From a bacterium UBP10_UBA1149 (GTDB taxonomy: Bacteria > Desulfobacterota > Binatia > UBA1149): a stretch of 15,409 bases of DNA. The DNA is taken from positions 1-15,409 of the forward strand of contig DBZX01000081.1 of assembly GCA_002311335.1 (NCBI GenBank), in the 5' to 3' direction. Shown piece after piece: positions 7,527-14,010 of the stretch. A program made the position numbers and the translations under genes. Position 1 is the stretch's first letter; each line of letters begins with the position of its first letter. The notes under the pieces are model-generated. The model did no database searches. It was not told the DNA's origin and saw nothing but the letters and a program-made list of their open reading frames with translations.

Positions 7527-8591
7527 ATGCCCGACAAGCAGGACAGCAGTGAGCACATCCAGAAAGCCGTCAACCCCCTGGCGCTGGCACGCTGGATGGA
7601 CGAGCGAGGATTGCCCGGCGCCGGCTCGCCGGTGAAGGCAAGCTTCATAAGCGGCGGCGCGTCCAACGAAATCTTCCTGCTCGAGCGCGGTGGCGAACGC
7701 CTGGTCATGCGACGGCCGCCCCTGAAAGTGCCCAGCGGTCGTAACGAGACCATGCTCAGGGAGTACCGCGTGCTGAGCGCCCTGCGCGACACCGACGTGC
7801 CCCACTCGCGGGTGCTGGCTGCCTGCGAAGACACCGACCTGGTGGGCGCGTGTTTCTACCTGATGGAGCACGTCGACGGTTGGTCGTGCATGAACCTTGA
7901 CGGCTGGCCCGAGCCCTTCGACGAGGACCTCGTGGTACGCCGATCGTTGGCCTGGGAACTGGTGGACGCCATAGCCAGGCTGTCGCGCGTGGACTGGGAG
8001 GCCAACGGCCTGGAGGGCTTCGGGCGGCCGGACGGTTTTCACGAAAGGCAGGTGGCGAGATGGACGGCTCACCTCGACTCGTTCAAGTTCCGCGAGCTGC
8101 CCGGACTCGACGAGGCTGCCCGCTGGCTGTCGAAACACGGCCCGCGGGCCTATCGGCCGGGAATAATGCACGGCGACTACCAGTTTGCCAACGTGATGTT
8201 CCGCCACGGCGCACCCGCCCGCATGGCGGCCATAGTTGACTGGGAGATGGCCACCGTGGGCGACCCCCTGCTCGACCTTGCCTGGGTGGTAATGGGCTGG
8301 CCCGACGAAGGCGAGGACCGTTCGGCCTCGGGCTACGTGGACTACACCGGCATGCCCAATCGCGACGAGCTGTGCGAACGCTACTCACGCGTGAGCGGGC
8401 GAAGCACCGACGACATCGACTACTACGTCGTGCTGGCCCGCTTCAAGATGGCCTGCGTGCTCGAGGGTGGTTATGCGCGCTACAAGAAAGGCGGCGCAGA
8501 CAACCCCAAAATGGCGATGTTCGGCGACGTGGTGCTCGACATGGCACGTCGCGCTGGCGAGCTCGCGCGCAGTACCGACTACGACGGCTGA
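7527..8591 (+). CDS. APH-family kinase, ACAD10/11 kinase-domain (LvaA-like) type
   Basis: A 354-residue protein-kinase-fold phosphotransferase. The N-lobe has a glycine turn (FISGGASNEIFLL) and LVMRRPP at residues 59-65, as in the ACAD10/11 kinase domain. The catalytic loop MHGDYQFANVMF carries Asp217 and Asn222, and IVDWEMATVGDP holds the metal-binding Asp238. These match the APH fold, but the RRPP and WEMATVGDPLLDLAW forms point to hydroxyacyl-CoA kinases rather than antibiotic kinases. It begins 30 bases after the acyl-CoA dehydrogenase and is probably co-transcribed with it. Together they would phosphorylate a 4-hydroxyacyl-CoA and eliminate the phosphate to an enoyl-CoA. The 3' end overlaps the convergent membrane-protein gene by 13 bases. 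Confidence 0.9.
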   Translation: MPDKQDSSEHIQKAVNPLALARWMDERGLPGAGSPVKASFISGGASNEIFLLERGGERLVMRRPPLKVPSGRNETMLREYRVLSALRDTDVPHSRVLAACEDTDLVGACFYLMEHVDGWSCMNLDGWPEPFDEDLVVRRSLAWELVDAIARLSRVDWEANGLEGFGRPDGFHERQVARWTAHLDSFKFRELPGLDEAARWLSKHGPRAYRPGIMHGDYQFANVMFRHGAPARMAAIVDWEMATVGDPLLDLAWVVMGWPDEGEDRSASGYVDYTGMPNRDELCERYSRVSGRSTDDIDYYVVLARFKMACVLEGGYARYKKGGADNPKMAMFGDVVLDMARRAGELARSTDYDG

Positions 8592-9214
8592 GCGCCGCCC
8601 GGATTGTTACCGCCCCAGCGCCGGTAACAGGCGATCGTAATCCAGTAAAACAGTGGCGTCATCAACAGCCACGGCGACTGGGTCTGCAGTTGCACGGGAT
8701 GCCCTCCCAGCTCGAACAGGGTCGGGTTGAACCACGGACCTCCCGGCATCATCGGGCCCCAGGACAGCCTGAAACCAGCGCTCACCTGCTCGTGGTAGAC
8801 TACCGTTTCAATAAAAACGTTCTGCGCCATGAACCAGGTAAACAGCAGCGCGAACGCACCCCAGCGCCAACGCTCAAACGCCTTGCTGCTACGACCGTAA
8901 GCCAGCCACACCATCGCCAGGCCCGGCATGCACACCACCCCCGCGTCGCCCAGCGAGTTAGTGAGCCAGTTGATCCAGGCGGGCACGGCCCGGTTCATCA
9001 CCTCGGGCCGGCGCGCTTGCACCGGCAACCCATCCACGAGGCCGGCCGAGATCCACAGTTCCCAACCGAACACGCACACCGCGAGCGACAGCAGGTAGAC
9101 CATACCCACCCAGCGCGGCAGCCTGCCGGTCGCATACAACAGGGCCACCACCGCCAACGACCCGAAAGCCACCACGTAGATCATCCCCGCTGTAAGCAGT
9201 TGTTGGGTTGTCAT
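8579..9214 (-). CDS. unrecognised multi-pass membrane protein
   Basis: I do not recognise this 211-residue protein. About five hydrophobic segments are visible (near residues 8-27, 35-57, 86-107, 117-138 and 180-197), so it is an inner-membrane protein. Trp and Tyr are abundant at segment ends. The loop around residues 150-175 is rich in Gly and Pro (SWGPMMPGGPWFNPTLFELG), and the C-terminal tail is hydrophilic. There is no obvious catalytic motif. The ATG overlaps the stop of the upstream PanE-type reductase (ATGA, 9211-9214), with AAGGGA inside that gene as ribosome binding site, so the two are translationally coupled. A carotenoid- or emopamil-binding-type fold is conceivable but not shown. 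Confidence 0.8.
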   Translation of the reverse strand: MTTQQLLTAGMIYVVAFGSLAVVALLYATGRLPRWVGMVYLLSLAVCVFGWELWISAGLVDGLPVQARRPEVMNRAVPAWINWLTNSLGDAGVVCMPGLAMVWLAYGRSSKAFERWRWGAFALLFTWFMAQNVFIETVVYHEQVSAGFRLSWGPMMPGGPWFNPTLFELGGHPVQLQTQSPWLLMTPLFYWITIACYRRWGGNNPGGAQPS

Positions 9215-10158
9215 TGTTGTCCCTTCCGGGCGTGCGGCGCTACGGCCTGCAGGCCCTGGTAGGCATCACGGATCAGCGGGCAATCGGCGCCCGCTTCTTC
9301 GGCCGCTCGCAGCGGGTTGCCGTAGATGGCTTCTATCTCCAGCGGACGACCGGCTCGGTAGTCGAGCAACATGCTTGGGCTGTAGGCCGCCATGGCCTCG
9401 GTGTCGCGCAGCATTATCTCAACGAACTCCTCCTTGATCTCGCGCCCGCAGGCCGCAGCCGCACGCACGACCTCCAGCATGATCCCGCGACAGCGCGCTC
9501 GCAGGGAGGGATCGCCCATGAGGACATCGGTGGTACAGTCGTGCAGCACGCAGAGACCGTTGTAGGTGATGTTCCAGACGAGCTTCTTCCAGCGGCCGAG
9601 CAGCAGGTCTTCTTCCGTGCTCACCTGCAGGCCGGCGCGCTCGAAGTCGGCCGCGACATTTTCAACGAGGCCTGTCACGCCGGCCGCCCGGCCATCTGCC
9701 GTCCACTGCCCCAGGCGCACGGCGCCGTAATCGAGGTGACGAATGTGCCCCGGCCCCAGCTTGTTGGAACACAGGAAGGCCATGCCACCCAGGACTTCGC
9801 GCCCGGGGCAGGCCCGCGCCGCCAGGTCTTCCATGAACAGGCCGTTCTGCATGACAAGCACCGCGCCACCCTCGCGCACGGCGGGCGGCAACAGCGCGGG
9901 CAACGATTCGTTGCTCGTGGTCTTGAGCGCGACCAGGGCCACGTCGGCCGGCTCCATGTTCTCGGCCGAGGAATAAATGACCGGTTGCGCAACGGAAAAA
10001 TCGCCTTCTGGCGACTCGACCCGCAAGCCCCTGGCCCGCACCTGCTCGTAGTCGCTGTGCAACAGAAAGCGCACGTCGAGCCCGGCGCAGGCCAGGCGCG
10101 CGCCGTAGTAGCCGCCCAGTGCGCCGGTGCCGATGATGTTGTAACTGCGTTCGCTCAC
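9211..10158 (-). CDS. PanE/ApbA-type ketopantoate reductase family protein
   Basis: A 315-residue NADPH-dependent 2-oxoacid reductase of the 2-dehydropantoate 2-reductase fold. The dinucleotide-binding motif is IIGTGALGGYYGARLA at residues 8-22, with VALKT (76-80) and QNGL (104-107) after it. The catalytic region is WKKLVWNITYNGL, with Lys192 and Asn196. PSMLLDYRAGRPLEIEAIYGN (residues 261-281) carries the substrate-binding Ser and the conserved Glu. All expected residues are present. GTG 10158 places the Gly-rich motif at the family's usual distance from the N-terminus; an earlier in-frame GTG at 10185 would add nine residues, and neither has a good Shine-Dalgarno. It may be a catabolic paralogue rather than the pantothenate enzyme, since it is coupled to a membrane protein and lies among degradation genes. 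Confidence 0.88.
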   Translation of the reverse strand: MSERSYNIIGTGALGGYYGARLACAGLDVRFLLHSDYEQVRARGLRVESPEGDFSVAQPVIYSSAENMEPADVALVALKTTSNESLPALLPPAVREGGAVLVMQNGLFMEDLAARACPGREVLGGMAFLCSNKLGPGHIRHLDYGAVRLGQWTADGRAAGVTGLVENVAADFERAGLQVSTEEDLLLGRWKKLVWNITYNGLCVLHDCTTDVLMGDPSLRARCRGIMLEVVRAAAACGREIKEEFVEIMLRDTEAMAAYSPSMLLDYRAGRPLEIEAIYGNPLRAAEEAGADCPLIRDAYQGLQAVAPHARKGQQ

Positions 10159-10235
10159 AGGTCTGCGCGGCCACCCCGAAGGCACCGCGACCCGAGGCTA
10201 TCCTGATCGCCGCCGCCAATCTATAGTCGGCAACG

Positions 10236-11474
10236 GTGAGCACGCCCGACAACTACGATCCGTTTTCGCCCGACACCATCGCCAGCCCCTGGGAGTTCTA
10301 TGCCGCGTTGCGCGAGCACGCCCCGGTGTATCCGCTCGAACAGACCGGTTACAGCCTGGTGTCGCGCTACGACGACTGCCGTGCCGCGGCACTGGACCCC
10401 GATACCTTTTCGTCCAACCTGGTCGCCATGGTGGTGGGGATGACCGGGCAGGCCCCGGCGCTGCTCGATGTTTCATCAGCTACGACCCGGCCGGTGGACG
10501 TGCTCGCCATAGCCGACGAACCGGTGCACGCCCGCCAGCGCAAGGTGGCCAACAGCGCGATGACCCCCCGGCGTGTAGCCGCGATGGAAGACGGTCTGCG
10601 CGACCTGGCCGGCCAACTGGTAGAAACGTTTCTCGCCCGCGGCTCCAGCGACGACTGGATGCAGGCAGTGGCCAACGAAATGCCGGTGCAGGTGGTCTGC
10701 AGGCTGGTGGGCCTGCCGCTCGAAGACCGCGTGCAGTTGCGCGCCTGGGCCAACGACGGCTCGGCGCTGTTGTCGGGAGTGCTAAACGACGAACAACTGA
10801 CGCGCTACGCGGCGAGCGTGATGAAACTCAACGCCTACCTGGCCGACGCCTTTCGCGCAGCCCGCGACTCGCCGGGAGACAACGTGCTGGGCGTACTCGC
10901 CCGCGCGACCCACGAAGACGAGGACTTCCTCAGCGAAGACGAGGTAGTGGCCATGCTGCTGCAACTGCTGTCGGCCGGCAGCGAATCGACAGCGGCCCTG
11001 CTGGGCAGTACGGTACTGCTGCTCGCCCGTGACCCGCAACTGCAGCAGGCACTGCGCGCTGACCCCTCGGCGATACCCGACTTCATGGAGGAAACCCTGC
11101 GCCTGGAGTCCCCCTTCCAGGGACACTTCAGGCTCGCCACGCGCGACTGCAGGCTGGGCGACGTCGAGATAGCCTCCGGCACGCGCCTGATGCTCTTGTG
11201 GGGCTCGGCCAACCGCGACCCATCCCAGTTTGCAGACCCCGACAGGCTACGACCCGGCCGCGACAACGCCTCGGCTCATCTCGCTTTCGGACTTGGCATA
11301 CACCACTGCATAGGGGCCGCGCTGGCACGCATGGAGACGCGGGTGGCGCTCGAAGAACTGCTGGCGCGCACGCGCTCGTTCGAACTCGCCGACCAGGATC
11401 AAACGCCGTCCTACCTGCCCAGTGTCATGATACGACGCCTGGGACGGCTGCCGCTGACGGCTACCCCCCGCTGA
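10236..11474 (+). CDS. cytochrome P450 (bacterial class I, CYP107/CYP125-like architecture)
   Basis: A 412-residue soluble haem monooxygenase. The haem-binding loop FGLGIHHCIG has the thiolate Cys358 and is followed by AALARME. The I-helix oxygen-activation motif is AGSEST (residues 247-252) and the K-helix E-x-x-R is in EETLRLES (Glu286, Arg289). IADEPVHARQRK near residues 92-103 is the usual C-helix region. There is no membrane anchor. The start is GTG 10236, the only possible one, because TAG lies in frame at 10224-10226; no Shine-Dalgarno is seen. It diverges from the PanE-type gene across about 77 bases. No ferredoxin or ferredoxin reductase gene is adjacent, so electron donors must lie elsewhere. 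The substrate is unknown; the named families indicate general similarity only. Confidence 0.94.
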   Translation: MSTPDNYDPFSPDTIASPWEFYAALREHAPVYPLEQTGYSLVSRYDDCRAAALDPDTFSSNLVAMVVGMTGQAPALLDVSSATTRPVDVLAIADEPVHARQRKVANSAMTPRRVAAMEDGLRDLAGQLVETFLARGSSDDWMQAVANEMPVQVVCRLVGLPLEDRVQLRAWANDGSALLSGVLNDEQLTRYAASVMKLNAYLADAFRAARDSPGDNVLGVLARATHEDEDFLSEDEVVAMLLQLLSAGSESTAALLGSTVLLLARDPQLQQALRADPSAIPDFMEETLRLESPFQGHFRLATRDCRLGDVEIASGTRLMLLWGSANRDPSQFADPDRLRPGRDNASAHLAFGLGIHHCIGAALARMETRVALEELLARTRSFELADQDQTPSYLPSVMIRRLGRLPLTATPR

Positions 11475-11478
11475 CCGT

Positions 11479-12279
11479 TCAGCAGGCGTCGAAGGCCGCC
11501 AGCATCTCGTCGTAGCGTTGCTCGACGATGGCGCGCACCTCGGGATGGCTGAGAATGAAAAAATCGTCTCGCTCCACCGCGGCTACCACCAGGCGGCCCA
11601 CCTCGTCCGGGTCCATGCCCTCGGTGAACAACTCGGCGAACTCGGGCGGCGACTGCTCGGCTCCCCCGTAGGCCTGTTGGCGATTACGACCCGCGTTCCA
11701 GATGTCGGTGGCTACCAGTCCGGGGCACAGTATACTCACGCCTATGCCGTCGTCGACAAGCTCCCGGCGCATTACGTCCGACAAGGCCAGCACCGCGTGC
11801 TTGCTGGCCGTGTAGATGCCCATGCCGGCAAAGGGGATTCCCAGGCTGTGCTCGGAACCGGTGTTGACCACGTGAGCGGGGCCGCCCTGCCGCTTGAAGC
11901 GCGGCACGAAGGCCGCGCAGCCGTTGAGCACACCGAACACGTTGACGTCGAACACCCACCTCGCGTTGTCCTCGGGCAGTTCGGCCACCGCGCCCATGGT
12001 CCCCACGCCGGCGTTGTTGCAAAGCAGGCGCACCTGGCCCAACTCGGCAAACGCGCGCTCGGCCAGCGCTTCGAGTGCCTCGCGACTGGTCACGTCGCAC
12101 TCGACAGCGATGCTGTTAACGCCGGTGGCGGCAAGCTCGTCGGCTACCTCGCGGGCGCGGTCGAGTTCTATGTCGGCCACGGCCACCGACACACCGCGCG
12201 CAGCCAGCTCGCGAGCCATGCCTCGACCTATGCCGCTGCCACCGCCGGTCACGACGGCAGCCATGCGCTCGATCTTCAT
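11479..12279 (-). CDS. short-chain dehydrogenase/reductase (SDR)
   Basis: A 266-residue classical SDR that oxidises or reduces an alcohol/carbonyl pair with NAD(P). TGGGSGIG at residues 11-18 is the cofactor motif, CDV at 61-63 contacts the adenine, and NNAG is at 88-91. The catalytic set is Ser142, Tyr156 and Lys160 (YTASK), with the PG motif at 186-187. Asp36 after the second strand (VADIE) favours NAD over NADP. The frame opens up to 12384, but the family start is ATG 12279, which overlaps the stop of the redoxin gene as ATGA (12276-12279). This implies translational coupling. The P450 converges from the other side with only four bases between the stops. Confidence 0.94.
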   Translation of the reverse strand: MKIERMAAVVTGGGSGIGRGMARELAARGVSVAVADIELDRAREVADELAATGVNSIAVECDVTSREALEALAERAFAELGQVRLLCNNAGVGTMGAVAELPEDNARWVFDVNVFGVLNGCAAFVPRFKRQGGPAHVVNTGSEHSLGIPFAGMGIYTASKHAVLALSDVMRRELVDDGIGVSILCPGLVATDIWNAGRNRQQAYGGAEQSPPEFAELFTEGMDPDEVGRLVVAAVERDDFFILSHPEVRAIVEQRYDEMLAAFDAC

Positions 12280-12800
12280 ACGCTGTCGCCTCCCACCGCG
12301 CTGCGCGCTTCCTCGAGCATATCCTCGGGCGAGGGCCGACCCATGGCGCCATAAGCATTGAGCATGCCAGGACGCTGCACCCACTCGTGCAGGAGCTCGT
12401 GGGCGCCATCGCCACCCGCTCGCAACACGAAGTAAGCCGGCTGCAGGAACGCACCCTCGGGGTACTTGCGGGACATCGGGTGACCACTGCTGGTCGGCAC
12501 GTCAAAAAGTTTGAGCGAACTCAACGAGGGATCGCTCAACAGCGTAAACGGCAGTCCCAGGGCGCGGCGCATACGCGACAGCGCGCGCGGGCTGTCGGCC
12601 GATATGCCCAGCAGGCGGACACCGGTTTCGGAAAAATCATCGGCAAGTGAGGAGAGCCCCTTCCAGGAGCGCACACAGAAGGGTCACCAGTAGCCGCGAA
12701 AAAACACCAGGCCCAGGGTGTCCCCGCCGGCAAGAGCTTCGGCGAGACTGAAGTCGGCGTCTTCGTGGGTCTTCAGAAGAAGATCGGCAGCATCAGTCAT
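12276..12800 (-). CDS. peroxiredoxin-like (AhpC/TSA) redoxin, probable selenoprotein with in-frame TGA
   Basis: A 174-residue thioredoxin-fold redoxin, expected to reduce peroxides or protein disulfides in the cytoplasm. The strand LGLVFFRGYW leads to TGA at codon 39 and then PFCVRSW, so the active site reads W-U-P-F-C with Sec39 and resolving Cys42. LLGISADSP, LPFTLLSDPSL and LFDV are standard redoxin strands. The tail (residues 138-164) has EWVQRP and YGAMGRPSPEDML, seen in this subgroup. A stop-bounded start supports this reading: TAG lies in frame nine bases before ATG 12800. Without readthrough the protein would begin at an internal GTG (12674) and lack the fold's first strand and both catalytic residues. 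A SECIS-like hairpin follows the TGA. No Shine-Dalgarno is evident. The alternatives are a nonsense mutation or a base error in a TGC/TGT Cys codon, which are less likely. Confidence 0.85.
12656..12670 (-). promoter_or_regulatory. candidate bacterial SECIS hairpin
   Basis: Starting 14 bases after the TGA, the minus strand reads GCTCC-TGGAA-GGGGC. This is a five-pair stem (one U-G pair) with a five-base loop at positions 19-23 after the TGA. The loop has G at its second and third positions. Bacterial SECIS models expect a G in the first two loop bases and a loop about 16-37 bases from the UGA, so it fits. A competing stem, CCCTTC with GAAGGG, begins directly after the TGA. Confidence 0.5.
12684..12686 (-). 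other. recoded UGA (selenocysteine) codon
   Basis: This is the single in-frame TGA of the redoxin gene. It replaces the first Cys of the W-C-P-F-C redox motif, with similar coding sequence on both sides. Sec insertion would need SelA, SelB, SelC and SelD, none of which is in this window. Confidence 0.75.
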
Positions 12801-12852
12801 GGGCGCAATCTACGCCCTGGCACTCGCCCTCGCAACGCAGCTGCCCTGCCGG

Positions 12853-12873
12853 AAAAAGAGAGAGGGCCCCTCT
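12853..12873 (-). terminator. probable rho-independent terminator after the LLM oxidoreductase gene
   Basis: On the minus strand AGAGG-GGC-CCTCT (12873-12861) forms a short hairpin, followed by CTC and a run of five T (12857-12853). It begins two bases after the stop codon of the luciferase-like gene. The stem is short, so strength is uncertain. Confidence 0.45.
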
Positions 12874-12874
12874 T

Positions 12875-13957
12875 TCAGTAGCGGGCCATTACCTGTTCGG
12901 CGAACTCGCGGTAACAGTCGCGGGCGAACTCCATGGGCGGCAACAGGGTGACTTCCTTCAGCCCCATGGCTTCCTGGGCCCGCAGCATTTCTATTATCTC
13001 GTCGGGCTCACCCACCAGCCCGCCCGAAGCTCGTATTGTGGCCGGGGTGACAAAACGTCGTTCGGCCGGCACCAGGTAAGTACAGTGGCCGTCGTGTATC
13101 TGCAGGTAGCGGCGGTCCTCGGGGGTTTCCATGTCGTCGACGTAGGCCTTGTACTCGTCCCAGGTGTCGCGGATCGACTCATCGATGAAATCGTCGCTGC
13201 CCGCCTGCTGGGCCAGTTCCCAGAAAAAATGCAGGCTGGCGGTAACCATCGACCCCACCTGGTCTATCACCCGGTCGTCGGTGAGCTGTTCACCGGGCTT
13301 GAGCACGCAGGAGAAGGTGAGCGCGGCGGTGTGGTAGTCGGCCTCGACGTCGCGACCGGCATCGCTTGCTGCCTTCATGGCCAGGCCCAGGTTGTGCTTG
13401 AAAGCCGGTTCCGGCTCGCCGCCTGCCGAAATACGACCGTCGCCGTACATGCCGGCGGCCTTGAGCGCCAGCGGGCCGTTGGCGGCCACGTAGATCGGCA
13501 CCGGCTGCTCGGTGTTCATGAAGCCCAGTTCTTCGTGCAGGAACTTTATCTCGCGCGTCACCCCGTCCTGCGTGTACTCCACCTGGCGGCCATGCAGCAG
13601 CTCCCTGACCACGTGCAGGTACTCGCGAAAGGGGCGCGGCTTGACCGGGTCCATGCCCATCACGCGCATGGCAGTGTGACCGGTGCCCACGCCCAGGAAC
13701 ACGCGCCCGGGCGCAAGCTGGTTGATGCTGGCAATTGAGTGCGCGGTGACCGGCGCCGTGCGCGTGCCGGCGATCGACACGCCGGTGCCCAGGCGAATAC
13801 GCGAGGTGTTGGCCGCCGCGAGCGCCAGCACCGCGTAGCAGTCGGACCAGATCATCTGCGAATCGGGCACCCAGCCGTGGTCGTAACCGAGGTCCTCGGC
13901 AAAACTGAGCAACTGCCAGTCGTCAATCCGCGGGGCTATCATCGCGCCAAACTTCAT
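12875..13957 (-). CDS. LLM-class (luciferase-like, probably F420-dependent) oxidoreductase
   Basis: A 360-residue TIM-barrel flavin/F420 enzyme. MKFGAMIAPRIDDW starts the first strand, and AEDLGYDHGWVPD follows. RLGTGVSIAGTRTAP and LAPGRVFLGVGTG (residues 55-93) are strong signatures of the F420-dependent group related to Mer and glucose-6-phosphate dehydrogenase. VPIYVAANGPLALKAAGMYGDG (residues 153-174) is the usual later strand. A FMN-dependent monooxygenase is the alternative. ATG 13957 is chosen because GGAGGAGA lies eight bases upstream and the domain begins there; an earlier in-frame start at 13996 would run into the divergent region. It diverges from the dehalogenase-like gene across a symmetrical 53-base spacer, which hints at joint control. 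It would catalyse hydride transfer or oxygenation of a carbonyl or alcohol substrate, still unknown. Confidence 0.9.
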   Translation of the reverse strand: MKFGAMIAPRIDDWQLLSFAEDLGYDHGWVPDSQMIWSDCYAVLALAAANTSRIRLGTGVSIAGTRTAPVTAHSIASINQLAPGRVFLGVGTGHTAMRVMGMDPVKPRPFREYLHVVRELLHGRQVEYTQDGVTREIKFLHEELGFMNTEQPVPIYVAANGPLALKAAGMYGDGRISAGGEPEPAFKHNLGLAMKAASDAGRDVEADYHTAALTFSCVLKPGEQLTDDRVIDQVGSMVTASLHFFWELAQQAGSDDFIDESIRDTWDEYKAYVDDMETPEDRRYLQIHDGHCTYLVPAERRFVTPATIRASGGLVGEPDEIIEMLRAQEAMGLKEVTLLPPMEFARDCYREFAEQVMARY

Positions 13958-13960
13958 ATA

Positions 13961-14009
13961 TGGTCTCCTCCGAGCCCATCGCGTACGCGGGCACACGCAA
14001 AGGAGACCA
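13961..14009. repeat. dyad-symmetric divergent control region
   Basis: Nine-base perfect inverted repeats, TGGTCTCCT (13961-13969) and AGGAGACCA (14001-14009), are centred on 13985. A ten-base perfect palindrome, CGCGTACGCG (13980-13989), has nearly the same centre. The arms contain the ribosome binding sites of both divergent genes. It could be a shared operator for a dimeric regulator, or simply two similar ribosome binding sites. Confidence 0.5.
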
Positions 14010-14010
14010 C

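Noticed and set aside
6573..8207. A 544-residue minus-strand open frame
   Set aside because: It is a His/Gly/Val-rich shadow of the dehydrogenase and kinase genes, without recognisable domains.
7527..8591. Antibiotic (aminoglycoside) resistance kinase
   Set aside because: It has the APH fold, but its motifs and its position behind an ACAD10/11-type dehydrogenase point to a hydroxyacyl-CoA kinase.
12276..12674. Redoxin starting at GTG 12674 as a short complete gene
   Set aside because: It would lack the first strand and both redox residues, while the same frame upstream of the TGA encodes exactly the missing part of the fold.
12684..12686. TGA as a nonsense mutation, making the redoxin a pseudogene
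   Set aside because: It lies precisely at the conserved redox Cys, the rest of the gene is intact, and a SECIS-like hairpin follows. Not fully excluded without reads or Sec genes.
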